Assembly (NCBI GenBank): GCA_019096065.1
Contig: JAGUCH010000001.1
Location: 7,502,001 to 7,566,000, forward strand
Length of the DNA: 64,000 nt
Direction: 5' to 3'
Origin: Paracyclopina nana
Taxonomy: Eukaryota > Arthropoda > Copepoda > Cyclopoida > Cyclopettidae
Shown here: piece by piece, positions 13,041 to 27,100 of the stretch
Layout: each line of letters opens with the position of its first letter
Position numbering within the stretch: position 1 is the stretch's first letter
Made by a program: the position numbers and the translations under genes
Notes under the pieces: generated by a model
Told to the model about the DNA's origin: nothing
The model's input: only the letters and a program-made list of their open reading frames with translations
The model's database searches: none

Positions 13041-13180
13041 CTGAACATTGCTCGCTTTTCTTTCTGACGTCACACTAACTTGCTTAGTAGCGCGTCGAAT
13101 TTATAGGTCGCGATAATCTTGGAATTTCAAGCTACCAAGGATTTGCGTTTATTGGTAGAGAAAATGAATCTTCATTCAGC

Positions 13181-13330
13181 AAGTTAGTTTCGCGAAAATC
13201 TCTGATCGGCCGGGAAAGATTTGAGAACCTCGCAAATTTTTCATTTCCTCGCTACGCTCGGATGAAAAATAGTAGCTCGGTTCTCAAATCTTTCCCGACC
13301 TCTCAGGGATTTTTCTTGGGGCCTAACTTT
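13181..13330. mobile_element. Small inverted-repeat element (MITE-like)
   Basis: About 150 bp, almost all palindromic. GGGAAAGATTTGAGAACC near 13,213 is repeated in reverse complement near 13,285. Outer ends AAGTTAG and CTAACTT also pair. No clear target duplication was found. Confidence 0.65.
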
Positions 13331-16300
13331 TGCTGAGGGGGTAGGGAACTATTATTCTCAAGGTTCTGTCATTTGGTGTGTGTGAGTGTGCCTAAGTGTT
13401 GCCTGATCCCCGCCCTTTAAGCCCGAATAATGATAGCGAAGAAGGGCGATTAGCCAGTATTTGTCATTATCCTTGACAAATACAGTCATTACGCTCGTGA
13501 ATAAAACAGGCGCAGACATTGATACTCCCATGATATGTCGATCAACCGTATTTGTTGTGTTGACCATCAATAGTGCACATTTTGGCTCGCATTCAAGTAG
13601 GAAGCGTATTCGTTCATGTTGGGTGGTTCCATTCTAAGTTCGTCTCTTCGTTTCCAAGCACTCTGTGACAACCGTGAAAGTAATTTCTATTGCACAGTAG
13701 GTTGGCACGGATTCGGCAACGTTGCATGTCTTTGTCAAATCACAAAATGAATGTGTCACATGCGTAATATGTTATGAATGTATTCTTCTCTCAAGCCAGA
13801 TTTTGCGAAGGTGAAAAATGGAGCAATTGCAGCGATTTAGGTCAGAACCGCTTTCAAGAACTGGAACCCAGGATTTGGATGCATTTAGCCGCTAATACTA
13901 ATATGCTCGACCATGTAGCCGCCCACCATCCGCGGACAAAGTTTTGCAGCATGAACTCAAAAGTAATACGTAAAAGCGTGGTAGCAATAGCACAACAATG
14001 AACTAGCATACAATGTGGTGGGTAAAAAATCGATTTAAGATTATTTATCCGAAGCTTGAGGCTTCGACGCGCGTGTATGCAGCAGAGTGGCATATTACAA
14101 TTTGTACCCTAGCCTTCCCCGAAAATTTGCATAAGAGCAAGTGTTTGGCATTGCCGTGGCTTCAGTTTACCAAGTTTTTTGAAATCTCTTTTCATGTGAC
14201 ACTCCGTTTGCTCACAAATGCTCAAAGTTTTCAAATAACCTGGGATTCAGAAAATCATTGATGTTGCTTGTTTGTAGCAAAAATGCACACGAACAGTATG
14301 GCAATACCAAAGCACAACTTTGACGCGCATGATTTCTGGAATCGCCGCCAAATAGGTTGCAGCAGGGTACGTGATTTAGTGTCAATGTTAGTCCCCATGT
14401 CGACCGTAATTAAGGAGGCCGAATGGAAGAACGAGCCAAATATAGTGCATGCTCATCTTACAATTGCACTAAGATAAAGATAGATGTTTGGCAAGTTGTT
14501 ACACACTCTCGTCAACAGCTGTCACCAATCTTTTGGCACCCCAATCTAATAAGATGCTCTTCTTTCATGGTCACTTCCAAGATAAATGAGATGGCATACA
14601 GCAAATAGCCAAGATGATTTTCATATTGCTACTTGGTGCATTTTGCACAAGCACTGCGCTGCTGAAAAAGCTAGTTCCTAGCCACGCTATTCTGAGGGAA
14701 CTTGGGCTGGAGTGGGCTATTCAAATGCAGTGGCTTTTGTGAACAACAATTTACAAAGTCCGAAAAGCAACTTGGGATGTCAAACACAGAGCACATCAAG
14801 GACTGGTTCAGAAGCTGGAGATTGCTGTTGCTGAATCTAAGTTTCTCTCTCTGACAATCTAGTTAATACTCTTCTTCATTGACACAATATTTATATTCTG
14901 CGAGGCATTTCTTGAATACTGTCATCGGCCTTATCATTCTCTGCCACTTCACTCAAAGATGCTTTTCATGTACCACAGTACATTTTGCGCCGCGATGATG
15001 AGACTTTCACATCTAGATGCACTCGTCGCCGTGTCCCAGAAGAAAGAAGGCATGTGATTTAGTGCTGACAAAAACTTTTTACTTATAATGGGGCCTTTCT
15101 TTCTTTGGCGAGAAACCGAGATGGAGCATAATTGAGAAAACACTACGGCATCAGCATAAAGAAAAGCTTTTTGAGTTGCCATATGCGAGCAGTAATTTCG
15201 GTGTGTCAATCCTTTCATCCCCAGCTTAACAAGTTTCTCCCCAAACAGTATGCTATATGAGCCTCTAGAGGCACATTTGACCAAAACTTTATGTTGCTAG
15301 CAATGACTTTCCCGTTGTTGTAGTTGTTTTCTAGCATGAATTACCAAGTTTTTCTCCTCTTTGTTGTCCTTTCTATCCAAACTATTCGTTGTTTGTCAAA
15401 TTAGACAGCTAAACGAATAAGGGTTCCCTAGCACAATATCCACTACGACAAGGAAAAGAAAAAAAAGCATCTTGACTAGCGCGTGCTATTATTACGTGGA
15501 GGAAGATAGCAGTACGCAGTAGTTTTCGGTTGAGGTCCAACATTTTCATTTCCCTGCAATTCACCCCGTATCCATCCGGTACATAATACTAACATCATGA
15601 TGACTGAGGAAGGATAAAGCCGGAAAACCTCAATATCTCCCTGAAAGTTTTGCACATTTCCCCCAATTGATTTGAGTTTTTGTGTCCAAGGATGAGCACA
15701 TGTTGTCTGGCCACATCTTCAGTCGGCTGTCAATAACCATAGAAAAGTGTACTTCTGGAGGAACAGGGATATTTGGCAAACTTTGCGGTGGCAGTGGATC
15801 CACTTGCCTACAAAAGGAGAGAAACGGGCCAAAAGTTGTCCACATTGTCTAAGAAAAAAGAGCTGAAAACACACTAAATTAGTCAGTTGAATAAGATATT
15901 AAGCATGGGTATTCATTCAAACTCCAAAGGCATAAATTAACTCGGAAGTGGTAGTAATCTCTAGTGATGGTAATTCATCTCTTCATTAGATTAGCCAACA
16001 CCTATTTAAACAACTTTGGGGCGACATCAAACTGCAGCTAGATATCCCAGTGCTTTTTGAGCTGCCGCCAACTGCAAGCTGTTGCAGTAATCAGGTTGCT
16101 AATTATAAAATACGGTCTATTTCTCCACTTGTCTGGTCCACAAATTTGCTCTCTAATTGGTGGCTAAGCTCTGAGGAGCGAAACTCAAATATTCAGAAAA
16201 TTGGTCCTCTCTCCTTTTGTGTCGAGAGTGGTGCGTTGACATTCTTCATAGCTGCAGAAGATTGAAAAAAACCGACTCATTATTCAGCTACTCAATCTGT

Positions 16301-18073
16301 CCCGGGGCGGGATGAAAGCTGCATGCAGGGAAAATGCCAATGTAATGATAACTCAGCGCTTTCTAGTCACCCTAGCTGTGAAACCACGCACAGTGGGTTT
16401 ATGTCTTTAGGCTAAAAAAGTCTTATAGCATGGACAATATGGTGACCCCATATGGACTTTGCGAACCGTATTGTGTGTGCGCAGTCCGTATCACAATTAT
16501 TGCAGTGGAAGTCGGACATGCTCATGGCGATGCTTGTTGGCAAAGCAAAACTATGAATTGCCGTCATACTAGTATGGCTACGCATACATGAAAGCTGAGC
16601 CGGCCTGGTGTGGTTACTTTATTCTCAAGCCCCCAAAAAGCATGAGATATGGGCAAAGCAAGAATGGCATTCTTAGATCGTAATTTACTGCAACACACTT
16701 CATGCCAGCAATGTCAGCAATGCAACGACGACATACAGGATGAGTTTGCACTGCCCTCCTGTGCTGCACATATTATAGCAGAACATTAAAACGATGTATT
16801 TCGCCAAAGCGTTCATTACTGAAGTACAGCGTTTTTGGGCAAAGATTTGGCTGGCCTAAAAAGCTGCATTGTAAATCAAGCAGACAGTCTTATATAGGGC
16901 TATAGCAGGATCTGAATGATTATGCATGCAATTTTTTGCAAATCCTTGCTATTTGTTATTTGCCAGGGATACTATTTCTTATGATTGTGGCAGCCGTTGT
17001 ATATAATCACGACTCCTTCAGCCGCCAAGGAAGTCAGAATTTCCTTGTATTTTGCCCTTTCCTCAAAAAGTTTGAGGTGATCCTTTTTCGTTTTATAACT
17101 CGATTGCTCGCGCATGTGGGCTCTTCAAGGGGGATTTTTGCTAAGCGAAAGGCAGATGTGCCAATATTTTCTTGTCTTTTGTCTGGGCCACTCTTCCTTC
17201 TCCTTTGACTCGCGAGTGAAATGTGAGACACTGGAAAGGTCTGCTGGGTGTTTAGGCCAAGTTTTTCAGCCTTGCTGATGTAGTAAATATGCAGATGAGA
17301 TTTCGGTCTTGGCATAACCTTTGTTAAATTTGTCGCGATGGCCTCCAAGTCAATTAACAGACGACCTAGAATTGCAGAGGTGAGGCCACTTGCTTTCGCT
17401 ACGCAGAGTAGCAAAGCCGAACTTTCTCAATTTAGGAAGTGAACTTTCATCAAGCCGCAAGAGCTGCTAGCTGGAGGAAGGATGTAATGTGTATATGTAT
17501 ACCATGCAGCAAAGCTAAGCTGGTCTCTTGCGTTTATGTGGATGGCCATCATCATGACAGTAACTACCCATTTGAGATTATTTTTGATGATGGCAGCGGT
17601 CGTTCTTGTAGTTTGTTTTAGATTATTATCTTGGCAGTCGGGCCTATTCTCAAAAGTGTCTTTTTTTAGCTCTCACTTAGTTCTCACGGCCAAGTGCTTC
17701 TTCTCAATATCCCCTAAAGACGACTGCTGCTGTACCATTCATTCCACTGTGCATATTGTCCTTTGTTCATCTCTATCCAACTATATAATAACGTCCCTAC
17801 TGCTATGCCTTGTAATGTGATACCACTGCTCTTTTGTGCTGGCCATGAAAACACAGAAAATGATAATTGGGGCCAGTAAATTACGGTAGCCCCCGCAGCA
17901 AACAAAGCATTTTTTAATGGAACAATTTTCACCTCTGCTGCCCGTGCTTCTAATCACTGAATGCTATTAGCAGGAGCTGAGCAAGATGTCGAGTTGCTGC
18001 AAATCTATGGCACGCTGCTCTTGTCAGGTCTTAAAAGGGGAGATTGCTGATAACCGTTTTCTTTCTCTTTCAG
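13331..18073. other. Non-coding stretch before the Dpr coding region
   Basis: No exon or repeat family was recognised. Open frames up to 126 codons (for example minus strand 17,034-17,414) have no motif and no splice support. The stretch ends at an acceptor (CTTTCTCTTTCAG, ending at 18,073) that would join a 5' leader to the first coding exon. Confidence 0.5.
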
Positions 18074-18111
18074 GTGATGCTCCCCTCCCCCGTGGTTGCA
18101 ACTTACTGTTG

Positions 18112-21100
18112 ATGACCGGTTTCGCAATGAATCTTAGCAACGTTATGCTGTGCACTTTCTTTGCCATTTCTTCAGGTAAATAGAGGGGTTGGCCTGGTTT
18201 CATGACTGCTGTGCCTGATTAACGCAATCAGTCTTTCCGGAATTACTGTTTGGCTGATAATTGCGTGACTTTTGCTAATTATTATTGCATACTACAGAAT
18301 AAGCAGAGCTACAAGCTCCGTAGTTTGACTACGGTTTCATTCCTCAAGCATTCGTGAAACTTGGGCGTAGTGAATTAAAATTTGGGCTGCTGAGCGTGAA
18401 ATGAAAGCTCTGCAGCGTTGAAAGAATTAGCATTTGACCCAGGAATTTAATTGCATGGAAGACGGCTTAAGCTCCCGGGTAGCAAAACCATAGGTTGGAA
18501 AGTTCTGTCATTGTTTCTGGAAACTTTTAACCCAAGCACGGTCACAGTAGCTAACGGAAACTTTTCTCGCTGAGAGCTCATGCTAAATTGCCGAACTTGC
18601 TGGTGCAAAATGTTAATTCGCAGAACGAAATACAACTGCCTTCAGTGCTACACACACTTTACTTCTGCTGCGCATAGTTGAGCCTAAAAAGGAGCCAAAC
18701 AACAACTTTTGCTTGGGCCCTCGCACAAGTGGCTTGCGTTCAATTATGAATGTATCCACAATTCAACCGCTTCTACTAGAGGAGGTGGGAATTTGTTTCA
18801 AGGCCGAAAAAGGCTCCTAATTGCGGTTGCACGGAAATGCACGTCTCGGAAGGCCTTCTGACATCTTCAATATCGGCTCATTTTCTTACTTCTGAGGCTT
18901 CAAAGGCACTACTAATGCAAATAAGGATGTGCTTTCTTTTTTCTAGTTCTTGTCTCGGCTGGAGATCCCCATGGCGGCGGGGCCACATCTAATCGGCATC
19001 AAAAGCACCAAGATGTGTATAGAAGACAAGAAATGACTGCTTCATCTTCTGCCTCGGTTGGCGAGCCATATTTCGCCGAAGAAGTTATCGGAGTGGCAAA
19101 TGTCACTGCTCAACTTGGAGTTACGACTTACCTACATTGCAAGGTCAACAGCCTAAATGGGAAAACGGTGAGTCGTAGCATTGTTAGAAAGCTCTCTCCT
19201 GTGTCTTCTTCTTCCTGCGCACTAGGTAGTAATTAATTGCCTGCACTCCAAAATAGATACATCATATCAATGAAGAGGGGCCGTTAGCAGGGGAGGGCTT
19301 TCGGATAAGTATGTTACCTACCGACCGTTTGCTTTTTCTTCCTTTCCTGCGCTCCGTATATACTACGACAGAAGTGGTCCCTCGTACGGCCTGATCAATA
19401 ACAAATAATTGTGCTTGTAGTGGGATATTACATTCCTATTGCATAGCAGATGAGAGAGAATATTGGAAAGGCTCTTAAAAATCCGTCTTTCTCTCCGAAG
19501 GTCACAATAGACTGTACAAAATTAGGAAAGTATTGGAGACGTTTGATCTGCAATTGTTCGACAAGCAGTTCCCTTCTTTTTCCCCCTCTTTAGCGGCACA
19601 AGTTTGGCGCGGCGGAGCAAAAAAGGACATTAAATGGCCTAGTATCCGGACAGGTCTCAGGCTAAATATATTTCAGGCCTTATCTCAAATATCACAATAT
19701 TGCAACTGCATTTTTGCAAACCGAGCCTCCCTTTTTTTGTCACAGCAGAAAAGAACTGCTATATGCCTGCACGCCTGGCATTTTGCGAGAAAAATGCCAA
19801 TACAAACAAATGGCCGCCTTCAATTTGGCTACATCTCGATCCGAATTGATTGCCTTCATAAATAACGACCCTGATAGATTTTATAGTAGATTTTAGGGTA
19901 TCCAACAGTCCATTAGAAATTGATCGTTCGGCAGTCACGCTTTGGGCATCGATGGGCCTCCCTTCAGGTGTTCAATGGTCATTTATGCTGTGGGTAGCCC
20001 ACCTCTTTATGCATCACACGTCTCGAGCATCTCGGCTGCATAAGTCTTCTTCGACTGCTTCTCTAGAGATCTCTTCATTCCCGGGAGATGGTGGAGATAA
20101 ATCCTTTCGCTTTCAATCTATTTGTCCTAGATTCACAAGTATGCCGAGGGAGAATGCTCCTTCTTATTCTTCCCTGCCGCCGCGGCTACTTGTTCGCCAT
20201 GCTACTCAAATCAATTTAGACAAGCTCTTTTGTCAGCTAGGACAACTTCAAAGAAAGAGCTTACTTAGTAGATGGGGATAATCTCGGAGGGCCAGCTAGA
20301 ATTGCCCCTTTTTTCTCTCTGTAAATTAAGATCCTTTTACTTTTAATCTCCATCACGAGTTGGCCGGCCTCTATCTTCACTGCTGCTGGGCTTCAAGATG
20401 CAATCCCACCAAGGTCGGAAACCAGGCCACTGAATCTAATATCGGATTTGCTACACACACCCTTGGTGAAACACAGTATGATTAAACACTGATCCGGTTT
20501 TAAGGCCAAGGCTACGCTGTGGCCTTTCTTTGGCTGGACGACGTGTACGCAGAATTATGGCAGACAAAAGTTTAAAAGGCACTAGTAAATAATTTCCCCG
20601 AATCTGCCAGCAGAACTGCTACACTGTTCTTTGAAATGTTCGCCGCTATCATGTGCTCGTCTTTTGTAGAGGGCAAGAACGACCGAGATGGACTTGATGG
20701 CTGGCTTTTCGATCTTATTGATGGGAAGGTCGAGCTGGAAGCGAGCTGCTATGGTACTATTGCTAGCACACATCAGTCACAGCAAATTGTAACATGTTTT
20801 GATCATGCATGCTACTGCAGAGTGCTCCCTCGAGATTTCCTCATACTGTTACGCCTAACAAATGTCGAGAGCTTACGCGTCTATGCATGTGGCCTCGAAC
20901 GTTGCCGCAGGTGTGATTAATGAGAACCGCTTTTACGTATGAGATGACGTGGCGCCAGTAATCGATTTTCGTTCTGAATTCATCCCTTTCTCTATTTGAA
21001 TACTGCTGGTGCTCACAGCTGATACTACCAATCTCCTCGAGATAAAAAGCGTCGCCCGTCACGCAAATTCTTGTAACGCTCAGAGTAAATCGAGCATCGC

Positions 21101-24100
21101 ACATTTCCTCCTCTTCCTGCAAAGGGTTGAGTCATCCGAGATTTGATCGTAACTCCTAGGCATCGTAATTGCGCCCATAATCCAACAGTAAAAAAGCCGG
21201 AATCTGCTCAAAGTTCAGCAGTGGCTACTTCAGATAATTGCCGTCAAAAAGAGCGCAGGCATTTTACAAAAAAATGGCTGCCTCATAACCTTTTGCTGTC
21301 GTCTTTGGGGGCGCGCGCTTCTCAGCTTCCGCAACAACTGCTGTTGGTGTTTTTTTTCTCGTTGAGAAGCCAGAGGAAGGAGAATCTAGCAAACATTGAT
21401 ATAGCCCAGTAGCATTGTTGGCAGCGACGCTCCCTTCCTTGCCAACTTCAGCCCGTCGCCCTTCTGGTAATCAGAGATAGCAGGAAATTGACGTTGTTGC
21501 TGATCAATATCTGTCTAATCCACTTTTTGTCTAAATATTGACACTCCTAGAGTTTTTTGTCCTTATCCGTCGAATATCTGGGCTACAATACCATGTAGTT
21601 TTCGATTTTCCCCTCTATGTTTTTGTGGCAAAAAAGCCGGCCAAAGAATCGTCCAAAAAAGGCGGCTTTTATGCGAACATCTATGCATGTGGATGCTTTT
21701 GCGATGCCCGCATGTAATGGGTGTGTAGCCAAGAAAACTTTTTTGTGCACCATTGGAAGATTGGGAAAAAACGCTGCCCAAAGAAATGGGGAAAGTGGTT
21801 TATAGTAAGGCAAGCTTTTGACCAAGAAGCAACTATAATTGATTCTTCCCTTGAGGTTGGAGATCTCTGAGAGAGGTTATTATCCTGGCTGACGTGTAAT
21901 AACTGTCAAAGGCCAGCTCTCGGAGGGAAAAGCCAACGTTTTGAGAGAGTATCCCCTTTTTAATTCCATTCGTTAGGATGTTTTAACGACAAGGAGGATG
22001 CTTTCATATTGCATATTGTTAGCTTTTATGGAGGTGCATGAAACGTCTCTAATCATAATTAAATTCGTGCAACGCACGGTTGTCCTGACGACTTTTAGTT
22101 GAGCCTACGTACATGTTATAGTATTGGTAATGCTATTATACACACATGGCCTCATGTCAGACCATGTCGTCATCATCGACGTGACAGCTAATTTTGTATG
22201 CCTCGTTGTCAATTCAATACTTTACAATGCCTGGCTGATATTTTCCTTTTGGATTTCCAGTTTTGCGCATTGCGGGACTGCAGCAGCAGCGAAACACTAT
22301 ACTTGTATAGTTGGCTGGGCGGCGCGATTTATGGCGCGATCGTTTAATCTCAATTTTAGCACTGTTTCGCGCATACCAAGATCCGTGCAATGCCTACAAT
22401 GATGATGGAAAAGTTGGGGATGAGGAGGTAGCTGTTCACCGCCGGTTTAAAATCCTTCGCCAAGTTTTAATGATGGCTTTCCCCTTTCATGGCTTCTCCT
22501 CTGGTAGACGACATCTAACAACTTTTCTGACAATGTGGGTCTACTAGTAGGTACATGGGGGCCTTTAGTGTAGCCATAGTAGCTCGCCGCTTTTGAAGAC
22601 GAACTACTAAATGTGAAGCCTCGGCCTTTGAGCTTTCTGCAGCTCCTGGGAAGTCAAGGTCGCGTTTGGCTGCCACAGCTTGAGTTGAAATTTCGAGTTC
22701 AGATTTCTTATCATCGCCATCAACAACATCCCCCATTGTTGTGCGTGCTTCTTCGTTTTCGGAAGACTGGATGTGAAGCGAGACTGACGAAGATCGAAAC
22801 TTTGCGTGGTTTGCTCAACTTCTACTCGTTGAGAAATTGCTTGTCAGACACGTGCCACATGCAAGCAAGCCTTCTTTTAATACAATTTTTATTATACTGT
22901 GGTACAGCGAAGATGCGGTTTATTCTCCAATAAAGTTAGCTCGGACGGCACAACTTTTTTTACGACTGCTTCTTGACACTTGTTGAAGATAAACTTCAAG
23001 TTAGAGCTAATAATGCTTAGGGTAGTGGTGGGAGACTTGGCTTTTCAATCAATCACGCCATTCTTACGCTAGACAGTCTCGGCCTCGGATGATGGATGTT
23101 TCATAGAGCGGATCTCTTCAAACCATGCATACTTTGTGTAAGCAGCACGGCCTTCGTAATAAGGAGGACTGGCACTCTAAGCACCGTCAAATTACAATCA
23201 CGCAGCCTTTTTTGACCGCTAACCTTCCACTTCATCCATCTTTCCGCCCAAAATGCTCTTGCGGCGAGGGAAGAATTTGCATTTTATTTCATATTTGTTC
23301 CCGTTCGAGAAGTGGGAGAAAGCACCTCCTGCTACCGAGATTCCCAGCACTTACTCTGGGTTTGTTATTTTTGACCGGGTGGCGTTATTGACTCTACCTT
23401 CCAAACATACAAATATACAAACTTGAGTTCAAATGACACCCTAGGTGCGAATTCACACCTTCATGCTAGTTAGTATAGTATGATTAATATTATACAAACT
23501 CATTTTGGTGGCATCAACTATATGATAAAATACAAACTTGACCATTGATGACCCAATGTGCGAATTCACACTTATATATGAGTTTGCAAAATTGAATCTA
23601 AATATTATGCAAACTCAGATGATAAAAGCATATACACTTGATGATGCTTATCACATTAGTTGATTATTGAGGGGGTAATTTTTTTGCTTCATAAAATGCT
23701 TTGACAATTTCATCTAAAAGAGCTTCATAAGTCACTACATCCAAGTTATCTTTTATGGATGTTGGGACAAACAATAAGCCAAGTTTTTTGTGCCTACTTA
23801 GTCTCCTGCTAAACTCTACTAAAAATGGCTATTTCAAAAGAAAAACAGGTTGTTTTGTTTTAATGAAAATAAGCATGAATTCAGGAAATCTCAAGAATAT
23901 TCATTTTTATTTCAATGGTCACTCAAATTATGTTAGACATTTGCTAAATAAAAAATTACCCAGAAAATGAATGTTTACTTAGTGAGTTAATCTGTTAATT
24001 GTCATGATCACAGCAGATTTACCTTTAACATGGAAAGTTTGTATTTTATTGGAATTTATTTGCCAAACTCATGGCAATTGTGTGAACTCACACATTGGGG

Positions 24101-27100
24101 TCAACTGAGTTCAAGTTTGCATTTTATTGATTATCCAGAGTTTGTGTAATACTAAATTATAATTGGCAAACTCACGCTAAGGTGTGAATCTTTGATTAAG
24201 AGCAAAGGTGTCTCAAGTTTGTATGTTAGTAAATTTTCAAGGTAGCTAAAGTATAGCCGCCGTTTTTGACCATGCACTTTGCAAAATTACGAGCAGCCTT
24301 TGCTGGTTTATGACCTGGCTCCCCCATATTCTTGCTGCAGTCTGCTGCTTGAATGGTATTTTTATGACTGGTCTATTAACTTCGGCAGACACAGCTAAAT
24401 TTCCTCTAAAGCCTACCTGCCTAGCCTCCATTTAAAAATGAGTCTATTTGGCCACCTTAATCGTGGAATTTAAACGCGATTATTATCCCTATATGCTGAG
24501 CCAAACTCACCCACCCATATACTGGCTTTTCGCAAAATGGAAGATCGGCCAATTGTAGAAAAAAAGAGGGAAAGTACGTAGTGCTACCAGTTGTAGCAGT
24601 ATGTGGTGTGCATATGCTACCCTCAAGCAATCCCAGCATCACGTTTCTAAAAGAAATTGGAGCTCGCAATGCAGTGACCAATATTTGGTTCTGGCTGAAA
24701 CGAAGCCTTCGCCGAGTCCAACGGAGCATTGTTCGAGCCAAGCTGACAGGCATCTCCAATCGATGTGCTTGTTCGATACTATAAGCCCCCTTTTTTGCAA
24801 GCAACCCAGCTTGCTATAAGGGACGTGATCGGGTCATGTTAACGCGAGCTTTACTTCGACAAAAGAAAGCATTATTTTTCTAAGCGCCAGCTTATGCCTT
24901 TGCATTGAGGCCGAGGAAAAAGCGGCTCTAATTCTTCACAGACCGTGAAAAGCTCCTTTCAATTGAGGATTTCAACTCTTGAAGGCTGTAACGTGCATGC
25001 CACATGCGATTTATTCGGCTCGCGTAATGGCAGGTCTGAATGGCAGTCAACGAGTATTTCTTATTCGAACTAATAGCGCTCGACAATGCAGGATCGTATG
25101 TAACCTTTTCATGGGCTTCTCCAATCAGCAATTTGCTAAACAGTGAAAGCGGCGGCAGAAAAATGGGTCTGATCAAGCGCTTGCTCTGCTGCCAATCAAT
25201 TAATCAAGGCCGCCATAACCGTGCCCATGACACGTTTGAGGGCCAATTTATCCATTGTGTCATTCTTTTCCGATAACGGGCAACAGCGCGTAAAATTCTA
25301 GGTCTACATACAGTCAGCGAGAAAGTACTTTATTGTATTGGCCTTAGAAGTGCACTAAGAGAAAAAAAGTTTCGCCCACCAACGAGCAACTGGCGATCGA
25401 TTGTGAAACTCTTTGGCAAAATAAGCACTGAAACTTTTGTATTATATATTTCAGGTTTCATGGCTGAAGCGACACGGCGATACTCCGCATCTGCTGACTT
25501 TTGGCCTCACCACTTACAGCTCGGACTCGCGTTTCCAAATCTTTCATGAGCCTCCCAATGATTGGAAGCTTCAGATCCAGTTCCCGCATTTGTCAGATGA
25601 GGGCATCTACGAGTGCCTCGTCTCGTCCAATCCACCTCTGGTGAAGCGAACGAGGCTCTCCGTAATTGGTAAGTAACGGCCTCAATATTGGCATCACTTC
25701 TTCACATCGCATCGTGCGAAACTCCAATATTATGTTCAAACCTAGCTTGCCTAGAGGAGAAAGGGAGAGGAGGAGACAACCGAGCCAAAAATGTGACTTG
25801 AATAAAATGTAAAGCCAAAACCCTGTTGGAAGAGGCCTTACTTCTTCAATCTCTCTTGGCGTCAGTCCTCTCCTCCTCCTCCTTTTTTGTCTTAGTCCAA
25901 AGGAAAGTAGTACTTTTGAAGGAAGTGCATAATTAGGAACTCTCAAATTATCACGATGATGCAACTAGCCAAGATAAGCCTGCTATGACGACAACAAGCC
26001 CTCTCGTCACTCAATTCTTTCATGTTTTTCAGGAGTTTGTCCCTTAAGTACCAAAACAGTTTGCGTTGTGTTTTAGTAAAAATTAAGGACTAGGTATTAT
26101 AAAAAGCTCCTTTGAAGAAAGTGCATTGTGTGTTAGTCATATTATTTCGTTGCATCGCACAAAGATACAATAGCATGTGAGATAAGGTATTGTCACGCCA
26201 TCCTTATAATTACGTTCCCCTCTTTAATTGCCTTTAGGGCCTTCATGCAGTGCAGGCCTTTCTGGTGGAATTTATATCCTTTTATTCCTATTCTCAATCG
26301 ATCAAATATGCTCTGGTTTGATGCCTCTCACATCATGTCTGACAGGGTGGAAAGTCCGCAGTGCGAAATGATGACTGCATCATCGTTATCATCATCACGT
26401 TATTTGACCATCACTTAGCTGCTTGCTTGAGGTTTTTTATCGAAAGCAGTCTAGTTAATGCCCTGCATCAATTGCCCTGCTATGAAATTGCTGAAACACG
26501 GAAACTAGACAAAAAAGAAAGGTTGCTCACAACTATCAGCCTTGAAGCGAATTGGGGATAAAAAAAACCTATTTGCAGTACTCCATATGACAACTCCATT
26601 GGTGCGCCCATTCCATCATCGAATACGGAAACCTTTTTTGTTCCAAAAAAAATCACTGCTATGGCAATCGAGTATGTTGAGCCTGTGGAATATTTGGCAG
26701 TACTCTATCTTCAAAAAGCAATTGTTTTTCCGCGAAGAAAGCTAGAAGATTTGCTGGAATAAGAGGTTTTTGCCAGAAATGCGGACCAAAAGGACTCGTC
26801 ACTCATGCAACCTTGTTATTTCTCGGCTACGACAACGGAAGGAAGGAGCAGTACTCAAAATATTCATGGTCAACATGCCAAATTATGGCAGCAGTATTGC
26901 AACGGAGCTTATTTCAACATGCTTTCTAATGTGATGGTTGGCTGCAGTGAGCCCGAACCATATATAGCTTAGCTGTTAGGCTTTCCAAACTTGGGACTAA
27001 GGCTCAACCGCTGCTGCTGTCACAAATTGTTTAGTTGCAACTGTTAAATATATTACTTACACGACCTCGCCAGTGTATCCAGCTAATAGGGGTTAATAAT

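Noticed and set aside
17034-17414. 126-codon minus-strand frame
   Set aside because: No domain and no splice support; its opposite strand is also partly open.
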